From Sedimenticola selenatireducens DSM 17993 (GTDB taxonomy: Bacteria > Pseudomonadota > Gammaproteobacteria > Chromatiales > Chromatiaceae): a DNA stretch of 64,000 bases. The stretch is taken from assembly GCF_000428045.1 (NCBI RefSeq), contig NZ_ATZE01000012.1, positions 1 to 64,000 on the forward strand, in the 5' to 3' direction. Made by a program: the position numbers and the translations under genes. A model generated the notes under the pieces. That model made no database searches, was not told the DNA's origin, and saw only the letters and a list, made by a program, of their open reading frames with translations. Position 1 is the stretch's first letter. Each line of letters opens with the position of its first letter. This document shows, in pieces, positions 18,901-27,458 of the stretch.

Positions 18901-21900
18901 CATCATAAAACGCTGTTCTTACACTACACCTATGTCGCGCACTGGAAACAGCCACTTACCGAAACTCTGGAGCCACTCCTGCAAGGCCATCACCTGGCGC
19001 TGGATTGTGGTGATGTGGAATGGGGTGCGTACGCCCTGGCGACCTACATCCAGTACTATTTCTTCCTTGCCCCCAGACTGGATATCCTGAAACAGACACT
19101 GACCGAGTACCTGCACCAAATCCGGCTGACCAGACAAAAGCAGTCGGAAGAGTACTCGCTCTTCACACTACAGACCATTGATAATCTGCTCGGTAACTGC
19201 AAACCCGCCAGCCGCCTTGAGGGTGAATACTATCGCGAATCGGAGATGCTGCAGCAACATAAGGCCAATAATCACAAGACCGCCATCTGTCTGCATTACT
19301 TCTACAAAGCGATACTGCACTATCTGTTTGCCGAATATACTGAGGCCGCCTCCGTATGCCGCAAAGGTCTGGGGTATCTCAGCAATATCAGCGGCACCTA
19401 CACCGCGCCCTACTTTCTCTATCTCTCTGCACTCACCGAGATTGCCCTGTTGACCGAACAACCGTTGCCCGGCAGATTAACCAGTCGACACAAAATCAGG
19501 GGCATCCTGAAACAGCTTGAACGACTCGCCGGTTTCTCTCCTCAGAACCACAAACATCACGTTCTATTGATCAAGGCGGAACTCTGCCGCATCACCGGGA
19601 AGCGAGCACTGGCAATGGCCTACTATGAAAATGCCATCACCAGCGCCGAAAAAACCGCGTTCATCCTGGACAGGGCCCTCTGTAACGAACTTACCGGTCG
19701 GTTCTATATCGAATGGGGAAAACCGACGTTGGCAACAGCCAACTTGCAAGCAGCCTGGAATATCTACATGGCCTGGGGCGCGGCCAGTAAATGTGACCAG
19801 ATGATCCGGTACTACAACCACAATTTTGCCGAACAGTCAGACCTGATTACGGCAGTCCAGGCGGACTACGCACAGGAGCAACAGACGAGGGAATTCAGCA
19901 ATCAGAATCTGGATATCACCTCGGTGCTGAAAGCCGCCCATACCATAGCGGATGAGATTGTACTTGAGCGTATACTGGATCGGCTGATTACACTGGCCAT
20001 GGAGAGCGCCGGTGCCCAGCGCAGCGTGCTGATGCTTAACCGGGGAGGCGAAATGATCGTTGCCGCCGACACCGATATGGACGGCCAACAAAGGACCAGA
20101 GCCGGCACTCCGGTGTCCGGGGCAGGAACCGATTTACCGCTTGCGCTGGTCCACTATGTCTCACGCACCCAACGCAGTGTAGTGATCGACTCCACTGCCG
20201 AAGACCAACTTTTTCTCCAGGACAACTACCTGAGACACAAACCACCCTGTTCCATACTCTGCCTGCCAATCTTGTACCATGGAGAGCTTACCGCCGTTCT
20301 CTATCTCGAGAACAGCGAAGCCAGGGGCGTATTCACACCAGAGCGCGTTGAGACCCTGAAAGTACTGGCCGCCCAAGCTGCCATCTCCATCGAGACGGCC
20401 AAGCTTTATCGCAGCCTGGAGCAATCCGAGCGGGAATATCGCTCACTGGTTGAAAACGCCATAGAAGGGATCTTCCGAATTTCTCCACGGGGTGAAATCA
20501 TCTCCGTCAATCCGGCACTCATTACACTGTTAGGCTACGACCCCCAGAAGACCTCCATTAATGCCATAAGCGATATCAGCAGCCAATGTTTCTGCGACAG
20601 CGGCCATCTACACAGTATCCTGACCCTACTGGAAACAGAGCCGCGCGTCACAGACTTTGAGACCTTGTGGAGGCAAAAAAATGGCAATCGGATTCATGTC
20701 TCCATTTCCGCCAGAAAGGTAGTGGATGATCAGCACAATCTGATCTATTACGAGGGTACGGTTGCCGATATCAGCGCCCGCAAGGCCCGGGAACAGGCCG
20801 AGCAGGACCGATTCAAGGCAGAAATAGCCAGACAAAAGGCGGAAGCGGAGACAGTGGCAAAATCCCAGTTTCTCGCCACCATGAGTCACGAGATTCGCAC
20901 TCCCATGAATGGCGTACTCGGGATGGCGCAGCTGCTGTTAAGAGGCGAACTGACCGACAGGCAGCGTAGCCAGGTCGAGGCGATCTACCATTCCGGCCAG
21001 TCCCTGCTCGACATCCTCAACAGCGTACTCGATTTCAGTAAGCTGGAGGCGGGAAAAATGGAGTTTTCCAGCACACCGCTTTCACTCAGAAATGCGCTGA
21101 CCGACCTGGCTGGCCTGCTACGTCCACTAGCTGATGAAAAAGGATTAACACTGGAAATTGATCTGGCCAAAGACTTGCCGGAACAGGTCATGGGTGACGC
21201 CCAGGCACTGCACCAGATCCTGCTCAACCTCTGTTCGAATGCGATCAAATTCACTTCACACGGCACTGTAAGAATAGGCGCGAAACCGATTCAGTTCAGC
21301 GGTGACGATCTGTGGGTTCGCTTTGAAGTGGAAGATAGCGGCATCGGCATCCCCCCGCAGGCCAGCGACAGGATATTCCAGCACTTCAGCCAGGCCGACT
21401 CCTCGATCACCCGTCATTATGGCGGTACCGGGCTGGGACTGGCGATCTGCAAAAAACTTGTGGAACAGTTGGGCGGTGAAATCGGTTATACCTCCAATCC
21501 CGGCGAGGGCGCACTGTTCTGGTTTCAGCTGAACTATCCGCTGCAGACAGACCGCACACCACAACCGCTACCTACCGGCACCATAATGCTCTCGGCAAAG
21601 CGCATATTGCTGGTAGAAGATACACCGATCAACCAGGATGTCACCGTCGGCCTGCTGGCGCAGGATCATCACCAGGTTGATGTTGCCGCAGATGGCTATC
21701 GTGCCATCGAACTGCTTTTAGAAAACACCTACGACCTGATCCTGATGGATATCCATCTGCCCAGGATGGACGGCATGCAGACCACCCGGCAAATTCGCCG
21801 TCTGCCTGATCAAACCAAAGCCTCCATTCCGATTATTGCACTGACCGCATCGGTCACCGATGAGGAGGTCGCCCGCTATTACCAGTCAGGCATGAACGAT

Positions 21901-22368
21901 GTCATCGGCAAACCCCTCCTGTATTCCACTCTCAGGGAGACCATGGAGAGGACGCTTGGAGACGGGCATTCGGCATCCGACAAACCGGTAACTCCTGTGC
22001 CATCGGCAAATATCGAGCTGTTGAACCAGACCCTGCTGTCTGAGCACATCAATCATCTGGGACACCACCAGTTCAAACAACTGATGCAAAAATACTATGA
22101 TCAGGCGGACGAACTGCTGATGAAACTGGAGCAAGCGATTGCCGGCTCCAACCGCAACGAGGCCGGCAAACTGGCACACAAGCTGATCGGGGCCAGCGGT
22201 AATTTCGGTCTGACTGGGGTACGCCATGCATTGTCACGCCTGGAGGCCGATATCCACTCAGCACCGCTCAGCGCACTGGTCCTGCATACAGACCAGACTC
22301 GACAGCTCTATTTGCAAAGCCGGGAACTGCTGGAGCAGCAGCTCGCCGCAATGATCATTGAAGCGTGA
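15979..22368 (+). CDS. Giant hybrid sensor: Ser/Thr-kinase-like, AAA, GAF, PAS, HisKA, HATPase, REC and HPt
   Basis: A ~2129-residue cytoplasmic signalling protein. In order: a Ser/Thr kinase-like domain (~1-265), an AAA_16 ATPase (Walker A SGYSGIGKST, Walker B LVLFLDDLQWAD), a long helical TPR-like region (~600-1290), a GAF domain, a PAS domain (REYRSLVENAIEGIFRIS), histidine kinase HisKA (phospho-His in MSHEIRTPMNG), HATPase_c (DSGIGI, GGTGLGLAI), a receiver (LILMDIHLPRMDG) and a C-terminal HPt (KLAHKLIGASGNFGL). The kinase-like domain reads HKQITPDN and DFT where HxD and DFG are expected, so it may be catalytically dead. The ATG 4 nt after the regulator stop is the likely start. The signal sensed is unknown; amines or redox state are possible. 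Confidence 0.92.
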   Translation: MLRLGGYHGLTLLHEGSKSVIIRAKRDADNLPVIIKQVSRTTPINDSISRLRHEYYLLRDLNIPGVIRPLSHQQNEQLLFTVFHDQGGDRLRHFIRNETGNWQSLLPLMHQLSELVGRIHEAGITHKQITPDNIIINHRTKQVEIIDFTLATKLDSEEAQPETTQIQLDALPYMAPEQSGRINRRIDFRTDFYSLGIIFYELLAGHPPFIAQDKLELIHSHIARHPPPLHQIRHDIPQALSAIVLKLLAKDAAQRYQSTFGLTADLSECMRQQQATGGIEPFAIAHQDRPERFLIPQRLYGREHTIGKLLGWYEQTMQGKPQTVLISGYSGIGKSTLVNEIREQVIEQKGIFISGKFDQFRRSRPYSGIIFALQSLIKQRLTEPEQQIDLWRSRLQAALGDNAFLLIRLIPELELIIGKAVEAQRLTPHQAQNLVSRMFIRLLEVFSAHDRALVLFLDDLQWADMASFNLINSLTRSSTLSNLMLVASFREQEIGPTHPIRLLIDNAKGCLNQIKLEPLSQEQISHLLADTLHRKPDETRSLAYLCLHKTQGNPFFLKQFLGSLHNQKLIFFRQGKWHWDEQGIQSQEMADDVITLLVTRIESLPQDTQQVLKLAACIGNRFNLKTLSVVYDHDYESTTQALWPSLSDGLLIPLDEQYQMAEANAQGLTWYRFVHDRVQQAAYSLVLPGQRKTLHLQIGQLLRRSTPENELDEHIFEIANHLNMAKEIISQPDQRILLAELNLRAGLKARQSAACEGSAEYFQHGLELLPEDCWSSHYRTSLAIHTAAAESAFGRSDFVRMESLIEQILSHAHTLQDQLKIHELRIQAETACNRFDQALKIALEVLSLLGIQLPESPGRLRIYLTLAKTQWQLGKYSETQLLEAPEISNPQIKAALPILTSMFGIVKFSSSSLRPLVMAKQVELTLKHGLMPCAAQSFAGYGGMLCGYYGEIDKGYALGQLALKLDQQLPSKTSHHKTLFLHYTYVAHWKQPLTETLEPLLQGHHLALDCGDVEWGAYALATYIQYYFFLAPRLDILKQTLTEYLHQIRLTRQKQSEEYSLFTLQTIDNLLGNCKPASRLEGEYYRESEMLQQHKANNHKTAICLHYFYKAILHYLFAEYTEAASVCRKGLGYLSNISGTYTAPYFLYLSALTEIALLTEQPLPGRLTSRHKIRGILKQLERLAGFSPQNHKHHVLLIKAELCRITGKRALAMAYYENAITSAEKTAFILDRALCNELTGRFYIEWGKPTLATANLQAAWNIYMAWGAASKCDQMIRYYNHNFAEQSDLITAVQADYAQEQQTREFSNQNLDITSVLKAAHTIADEIVLERILDRLITLAMESAGAQRSVLMLNRGGEMIVAADTDMDGQQRTRAGTPVSGAGTDLPLALVHYVSRTQRSVVIDSTAEDQLFLQDNYLRHKPPCSILCLPILYHGELTAVLYLENSEARGVFTPERVETLKVLAAQAAISIETAKLYRSLEQSEREYRSLVENAIEGIFRISPRGEIISVNPALITLLGYDPQKTSINAISDISSQCFCDSGHLHSILTLLETEPRVTDFETLWRQKNGNRIHVSISARKVVDDQHNLIYYEGTVADISARKAREQAEQDRFKAEIARQKAEAETVAKSQFLATMSHEIRTPMNGVLGMAQLLLRGELTDRQRSQVEAIYHSGQSLLDILNSVLDFSKLEAGKMEFSSTPLSLRNALTDLAGLLRPLADEKGLTLEIDLAKDLPEQVMGDAQALHQILLNLCSNAIKFTSHGTVRIGAKPIQFSGDDLWVRFEVEDSGIGIPPQASDRIFQHFSQADSSITRHYGGTGLGLAICKKLVEQLGGEIGYTSNPGEGALFWFQLNYPLQTDRTPQPLPTGTIMLSAKRILLVEDTPINQDVTVGLLAQDHHQVDVAADGYRAIELLLENTYDLILMDIHLPRMDGMQTTRQIRRLPDQTKASIPIIALTASVTDEEVARYYQSGMNDVIGKPLLYSTLRETMERTLGDGHSASDKPVTPVPSANIELLNQTLLSEHINHLGHHQFKQLMQKYYDQADELLMKLEQAIAGSNRNEAGKLAHKLIGASGNFGLTGVRHALSRLEADIHSAPLSALVLHTDQTRQLYLQSRELLEQQLAAMIIEA

Positions 22369-22421
22369 AAAATGGCTACATCCTGGTTACCTGCTGCATA
22401 CGATGTGCTGTTTTTGCAGAA

Positions 22422-22544
22422 GCGGATTTATCCGCAAAATTCGCGACTGAAGCCACTCCTACCGCTACGCTTGACCACCGGAGATGGATTTGACCTGTAG
22501 GAGGTCCGCCCCGGGCCGAATTCGCGGCGAGGCGCCGCTCCTAC
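22422..22544. repeat. REP-like palindrome cluster (GTAGGAG...CGCGAA type) with a small hairpin
   Basis: The 334-nt gap between the convergent kinase and aldehyde dehydrogenase genes contains no gene. It has a perfect hairpin GCGGAT-TT-ATCCGC (22422-22435) that may end kinase transcription. Two REP-like units follow: 22441-22462, which reads GTAGGAGTGGCTTCAGTCGC on the minus strand, and 22518-22544, reading GTAGGAGCGGCGCCTCGCCG. Such palindromes are dispersed, nonautonomous repeats of gammaproteobacteria, normally found between convergent genes. Confidence 0.7.
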
Positions 22545-22702
22545 CAGGCAAATCCGCTCACGCACATCCTCTGCTTCGCGGTATAACCCCTTCCCCGGGC
22601 AAATCGTCAAGCTAAAACAACATCGACACATAATTGAGCCAGTAAAAAAGGGCAGTGAGAAATCACTGCCCTACAAGCGCTTAAACGGGATAAACGCGGA
22701 GA

Positions 22703-24115
22703 CTACTTATTGATGTTCAGCAACTGGGGCGAGGTGTATTCCAGTAGTCCCTCGACGCCGAACTCAACCCCGAAACCGGACATTTTGCAACCGCCAAACG
22801 GCGCATGCGGCAATACCTCGGCATGCCCGTTGATCCAGGCTGTACCGCACTCCAGGCGAGTCGCCACCTGTGTGGCAGACTCGACATCAGCCCCCCACAC
22901 CGAACCGCCCAGGCCAGCGTCACAGTCATTGGCGCGGCGCACCGCGTCATCGACATCGCTATAACGAATCACCGGCAGGACTGGACCAAACTGCTCCTCG
23001 TCGACAATCCGCATGCCGTCGCTCGCCTCGGCAACAATGGTGGGGGGATAGAAATAACCGCTGCCGGCCAGGCGCTCGCCACCACACAGAATACGCGCAC
23101 CGTTGTTTCTCGCATCCTCAACCAGGTCAGACACAATCTGCAATTGCTTTTTGTTCTGCACCGGACCAAAGGTGACACCCTCATCCATACCACTGCCCAA
23201 CTGCTGCTGCTGGGCAATCTCGGTCAGCTTGCCGCACATCGCCTCATAGATGGAATCATGCACATAGAGCCGTTTCAGTGCGGCACAGGTCTGCCCCATA
23301 TTGAGGAACGCCCCCTGAAAAATCGGCATGGCCACAGCGTCCACATCGGTTCCCGGCAGCACGATACCGGCATCGTTTCCACCCAGCTCCAGGGTCAACC
23401 GCTTCAGATTGTTGGCGGCATGGAACATGATATCCTTCCCGGTCGCCGTAGAACCGGTAAAGACGATTTTATTGATCCGGGTATGGACACTCATGGCCCG
23501 CCCGATGTCACTCATACCGGTCACCACATTGACCACCCCTTTGGGCGCCACTTCATTAATCAGCTCTACCAGACGCAGGGTATTCAGAGGGGTAAATTCC
23601 GAGGGCTTGATCACCACGGTATTGCCCGTTCTGAGCGCCGGCATGATGTGCCATACAGCAATCATCAACGGCCAGTTCCAGGGGGTAATGGAACCGACGA
23701 CACCAAGTGGTTTGCGGTGCATTTCAATTCGCTTTCCCGGCGAGTCCTCAATCACCTCCACCGGAATATCCAACTCTGCGGTTGCCCGGGTCCAGGCGAC
23801 CGCACCACCCACTTCCGCCTGCGCCAGAAACATCGGCTTACCCTGTTCAGCCACCACGATTTCGGCCAACTCCGCCGCATGGGCTTCAATCTTGTCAGCT
23901 ATGTCATGCAGTAACTGCTTGCGTGTGTCATTACTGCTGAACTGCCATTGCCTGAATGCCTCGCCCGCCGCGGCAACGGCCGCATCCAACTGACCCACCG
24001 AAGCAGTGGGACATGCCGCCACCACCGCTTCAGTGGCCGGATTCAGCACATCAAAGCTGCCGTTGTCCCCGGCAACCCACGCACCGCCTATAAGCAGCTT
24101 GTACTCTCTATTCAT
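22703..24115 (-). CDS. NAD(P)-dependent aldehyde dehydrogenase
   Basis: A 470-residue ALDH that oxidises an aldehyde to its acid. Visible motifs are SITPWNWPLMIAVW (cofactor/Asn site), FTGSTATGKDI, the catalytic glutamate in LTLELGGNDAGIV, the catalytic cysteine in NMGQTCAALKRLYV, and EQFGPVLPVI. The length is typical of this superfamily. It lies 63 nt downstream of the porin on the same strand and probably shares its promoter. Since QHNDH converts primary amines to aldehydes, this enzyme is the natural next step, although substrate specificity cannot be read from the sequence. Confidence 0.93.
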   Translation of the reverse strand: MNREYKLLIGGAWVAGDNGSFDVLNPATEAVVAACPTASVGQLDAAVAAAGEAFRQWQFSSNDTRKQLLHDIADKIEAHAAELAEIVVAEQGKPMFLAQAEVGGAVAWTRATAELDIPVEVIEDSPGKRIEMHRKPLGVVGSITPWNWPLMIAVWHIMPALRTGNTVVIKPSEFTPLNTLRLVELINEVAPKGVVNVVTGMSDIGRAMSVHTRINKIVFTGSTATGKDIMFHAANNLKRLTLELGGNDAGIVLPGTDVDAVAMPIFQGAFLNMGQTCAALKRLYVHDSIYEAMCGKLTEIAQQQQLGSGMDEGVTFGPVQNKKQLQIVSDLVEDARNNGARILCGGERLAGSGYFYPPTIVAEASDGMRIVDEEQFGPVLPVIRYSDVDDAVRRANDCDAGLGGSVWGADVESATQVATRLECGTAWINGHAEVLPHAPFGGCKMSGFGVEFGVEGLLEYTSPQLLNINK

Positions 24116-24178
24116 AACCGTTATCCATTGATTGTCGTTACCCCTGCGAAAGATCCGCGACCGCCCGGAGATACCCGG

Positions 24179-25495
24179 TCAGAACGGCACGATGGTCAGG
24201 AGCTGGAAATAGGTACTGGTGCCGGAACTGCCCAGCTGGGTACCCCCTTGGGCGGCACTATTTTTCGGATTATAGAAACCGATAAGCGGACTGAGAATCA
24301 GGTGATCGTTCACCACCCATTCGGCAAACAGGTCGAGCTCGGTGGCATCCAGATTGCTGTTTGAATCACCGTTGAAATCAAAGAACAGCGCACCCACCGT
24401 CAGCGTCTCCATAGGGGTTGCCTTCAGGGCGATATGATGGACGCCGGTGTCGCTATTGAATGGCCCCGCATAGTTGGCGGCCACCTCGCCCTGGAACCAG
24501 GTGCCATAGCCGCGGTTAAAGCCAAAGAACAGCGGGTCAAAACCCGTATCAAACTGGCTGTAGCGATAGTTCAGGCTGGGTGACCAGGCAATATTGGAGA
24601 AGGTCCACCCGGCCTCCATATACCAGGCATCCGCATCCAGGCGTGTGTTGTCACCCTGATCCTGGTTGGCGTATTCGGCGGACAGAAACAGATTTTCGAT
24701 ACCCATACTGCCCTGAAAGCGGACACCGGCAGTGCGCTGGCCGTCACGATGGGTGAGGCCCATAAATGCCGCCTCGGTGGCATCCACATCCAGGCCCTTG
24801 AGAAAATAGGCCCCGACGGTTCCGTGGTCCGATACATGCTCCACATTGAGGCCGGCCAACTCCATGCTGGCCTGGGCGGGATTGTCCGACTCCAGCCAGA
24901 ACAGATCGCCCCTGAAGCCACTATCACCTCCAAGCTTCAGCATAAGGCTCTTCTTGAACGCCTTGCGCGCCGCCAACCAATAAGCCCCTCCCCGATCCAT
25001 ATCGGGCGCACCGGGAATCGCCTCAAAGCCTTTTCCAAAGTTGAGCGCATCACCGTTGATCAGAAAGCCATCGCCTATGGTGATATTCTGGCTGCCTGCC
25101 GAGACTTCGAACATCTCGTTGCGCCAACCGACATAGAGATCCTCAAAATCGGTCTCTGTTTCATCACCGGTAGTAAATCCGGCCGCATCCCCATCACCAA
25201 AGGTTCCTGAGGTCAGCAGATTGATGGCACCAAACAACGACCCGGAACCAGCTTTGGTCGATCCGCTGAAGCCATACTTGACATAACCTTCCTGCCAACT
25301 GACGCTGCCAGGCGTACCCAGCAGTTGTGCATAGCTTTCGTCGCTATGAAATACGCCGAATATCGCTTCAATATCCAGATTGATTTCCGACGTGTCATTC
25401 TTCATCAGATTCAATGCCGATGCCGATCCCCAGGTTGCACTCAACGCAGCGGCAACGACTCCCCTGATTATGCAGCGCCGTTTATTTATCCTCAT
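24179..25495 (-). CDS. Outer-membrane porin (alginate-export/OprD-like barrel)
   Basis: A 438-residue outer-membrane protein. The N-terminal signal (RRCIIRGVVAAALSATWGSASA) is followed by alternating amphipathic strands and ends in the aromatic C-terminal signature QLLTIVPF, recognised by the Bam machinery. Strand patterns such as VKYGFSGSTKAGSGSLFGAINL, IEDL-type turns and FQGEVAANYAGPF suggest a ~16-18-strand substrate-selective porin. It sits upstream of the ALDH gene, and its promoter region shares the phased half-site array seen before qhpA. This suggests uptake of amines or related compounds (inference). Confidence 0.82.
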   Translation of the reverse strand: MRINKRRCIIRGVVAAALSATWGSASALNLMKNDTSEINLDIEAIFGVFHSDESYAQLLGTPGSVSWQEGYVKYGFSGSTKAGSGSLFGAINLLTSGTFGDGDAAGFTTGDETETDFEDLYVGWRNEMFEVSAGSQNITIGDGFLINGDALNFGKGFEAIPGAPDMDRGGAYWLAARKAFKKSLMLKLGGDSGFRGDLFWLESDNPAQASMELAGLNVEHVSDHGTVGAYFLKGLDVDATEAAFMGLTHRDGQRTAGVRFQGSMGIENLFLSAEYANQDQGDNTRLDADAWYMEAGWTFSNIAWSPSLNYRYSQFDTGFDPLFFGFNRGYGTWFQGEVAANYAGPFNSDTGVHHIALKATPMETLTVGALFFDFNGDSNSNLDATELDLFAEWVVNDHLILSPLIGFYNPKNSAAQGGTQLGSSGTSTYFQLLTIVPF

Positions 25496-25602
25496 AACAG
25501 TAGCCTCGATTGCAGATTATTCTTGGTCACACAAAAACGCGGGATTGTTACCCGGCCAGTGGTTTACGCGGTCGAACAATTGGATGCAGGCTAGCTTTTT
25601 CC

Positions 25603-25660
25603 TGTAAACCGGATTTGTTCAAGTTGTAGTGATTTGTTCCGGGTTGTAACAAGATGTAAA
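25603..25660. promoter_or_regulatory. Phased half-site array upstream of the porin, matching the qhpA array
   Basis: TGTAGT (25625), TGTTCC (25635), TGTAAC (25645) and TGTAAA (25655) are spaced exactly 10 bp apart, as at 15022-15057 and in the same orientation relative to the downstream gene. Extra copies TGTAAA (25603) and TGTTCA (25616) lie nearby but out of phase. The array is 130-165 nt upstream of the porin ATG. The rest of the 307-nt spacer (25496-25802) holds no convincing gene; a 71-codon frame there has no recognisable features. Coregulation with qhp by the response regulator is inferred. Confidence 0.6.
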
Positions 25661-25802
25661 TGCGCGGCGTGTGGGCGACCTGCGACAGCGATGCTGAAAG
25701 GAGTTCAGCCAATGATGTCCGCATCTTTAGCACCGGTAATTTGTCTACCGGCACATGAACCATTGCTGAAGGGGAGAAAAGGAATATTGAGGGATTAAGG
25801 GA

Positions 25803-26291
25803 TCAGAGCTCCCCGGCGGGATCACTCCAGAGGAAACTGCGAATCAGCTCGCAGGGAAAACCACGGTATTCAAGGAACCGGGCACGCTTGTCGCGCTCCC
25901 GGAAATCCGCTGGCAGGGAGTCACCGAACTTGCGTCGACAACACTGACTTATCAGGGTCAGCCACTCGCTGTCTCCGGGGTCTGTCGAGGGATCGGCGAG
26001 GGTGGATGCCACCCCTCGCTCCAGCAGCTCCTGTCTGATCCTGACCGGTCCAAAACCCTTGAGTTTGCGACTGCTGACATACTGTTCGACAAAACGGGCG
26101 TCACTCAGATAGTCCTGCTGTTCCAGCCCATCCAGCACCTGTTCCAGCAACGCCGGCTCTTCGCAACGGGACTGCAGCTTGCGGCGCAATTCCGCCCGGC
26201 TGTGCTCTCTGATCGCGAGCAGGCGGATCGCCGCCTGCTCAAGTTCCGCTCGTTCCGACAATTCAGACCTCGACACCGACCTCCGCCTCAT
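25803..26291 (-). CDS. recX: Regulatory protein RecX
   Basis: A ~162-residue modulator that binds RecA filaments and limits their activity. The RecX pattern is seen in [59 protein letters not shown], and a C-terminal helix repeat ([20 protein letters not shown]). It overlaps the end of recA by ~29 nt with the first ATG; a downstream non-ATG start would reduce the overlap, so the exact start is uncertain. The recA-recX pair is cotranscribed in most proteobacteria. Confidence 0.88.
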   Translation of the reverse strand: MRRRSVSRSELSERAELEQAAIRLLAIREHSRAELRRKLQSRCEEPALLEQVLDGLEQQDYLSDARFVEQYVSSRKLKGFGPVRIRQELLERGVASTLADPSTDPGDSEWLTLISQCCRRKFGDSLPADFRERDKRARFLEYRGFPCELIRSFLWSDPAGEL

Positions 26292-27297
26292 CCGATTTAA
26301 CCTCGGGCTTGGGGAAGGCCTGCTGACGAATCTGATCTTCCAGGTGCTGGGCGATGTCTGCGTTCTCTTTCAGGAAATTGCGCACATTATCCTTGCCCTG
26401 GCCGATGCGGTCGCCGTTGTAGCTGTACCAGGCGCCGGACTTCTCCACCAGACCGTATTGCACACCCAGATCGATCAGCTCACCCTCGCGCGAAATACCC
26501 TCGCCATAAAGAATTTCGAAGTTGACCTGCTTGAAGGGCGGCGCCACCTTGTTCTTCACCACCTTGACCTTGGTCTCGTTACCGATCACCTCATCGCCCT
26601 TCTTGATGGCACCGGTACGGCGGATATCGAGCCGAACGGAAGAGTAGAACTTGAGGGCGTTGCCGCCGGTGGTGGTCTCCGGATTGCCGAACATCACGCC
26701 GATCTTCATGCGGATCTGGTTGATGAAGATGACCACGCAGTTGGAACGCTTGATATTGGCCGTGAGTTTACGCAGCGCCTGGGACATCAAACGCGCCTGC
26801 AGACCGACGTGGGTATCACCCATGTCGCCGTCGATCTCCGCCTTGGGTGTCAGCGCCGCCACCGAGTCGACCACCACCACATCCACTGCACCGGAGCGTA
26901 CCAGCATATCGGTAATCTCCAGCGCCTGCTCGCCCGTGTCGGGCTGGGAGACCAGCAACTCGTCCACATTCACGCCCAACTTCTCGGCATACTGGGGGTC
27001 CAGGGCATGCTCGGCATCGACAAAGGCGGCCGTGCCACCCTGCTTCTGGGACTCGGCCACGATATGCAGGGTAAGCGTGGTCTTGCCCGAGGACTCAGGA
27101 CCATAGATCTCGATCACGCGTCCCTTGGGCACACCGCCAATACCGAGTGCGATATCCAGATTGATCGAGCCGGTTGAGATCGCTTCGATATTCCTGATGG
27201 CCGTGCCGTCACCCATGCGCATCACCGCACCCTTACCGAACTGTTTTTCGATCTGACTCAGTGCGGCACCCAAAGCCTTCTTGCGATTTTCGTCCAT
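26263..27297 (-). CDS. recA: Recombinase RecA
   Basis: A 344-residue DNA strand-exchange ATPase and LexA coprotease. The start [30 protein letters not shown] is characteristic; a longer frame reaches 27342 but lacks conservation, and GGGGGAA precedes the ATG at 27297. Walker A is [12 protein letters not shown], loop L1/L2 segments include [22 protein letters not shown] and [26 protein letters not shown], and the acidic C-terminus ([13 protein letters not shown]) is normal. No perfect LexA box was found upstream. recX follows. Confidence 0.98.
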   Translation of the reverse strand: MDENRKKALGAALSQIEKQFGKGAVMRMGDGTAIRNIEAISTGSINLDIALGIGGVPKGRVIEIYGPESSGKTTLTLHIVAESQKQGGTAAFVDAEHALDPQYAEKLGVNVDELLVSQPDTGEQALEITDMLVRSGAVDVVVVDSVAALTPKAEIDGDMGDTHVGLQARLMSQALRKLTANIKRSNCVVIFINQIRMKIGVMFGNPETTTGGNALKFYSSVRLDIRRTGAIKKGDEVIGNETKVKVVKNKVAPPFKQVNFEILYGEGISREGELIDLGVQYGLVEKSGAWYSYNGDRIGQGKDNVRNFLKENADIAQHLEDQIRQQAFPKPEVKSDEAEVGVEV

Positions 27298-27375
27298 TGT
27301 TTCCCCCGGTTTGACTAAAGGTGACATCCCGCCACCCGACAAGTTCTATTGATGTTCTCTATTATTGCACAGCCA

Positions 27376-27396
27376 CAGGCTCAAGTCATGAGCCTG
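27376..27396. promoter_or_regulatory. Perfect 8-bp palindrome in the recA/DUF3422 divergent spacer
   Basis: CAGGCTCA, 5 nt, then TGAGCCTG lies ~80 nt upstream of recA and ~60 nt upstream of the DUF3422 frame. It does not match the gammaproteobacterial LexA box. It could be another repressor site or a transcript hairpin; it is recorded because it is symmetrical and central between two divergent promoters. Confidence 0.4.
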
Positions 27397-27458
27397 TTCA
27401 ACTTTATTTAATTCAACATAAAGCAAATGGGAATCCATCGCCGACAGGGCAATATCAA

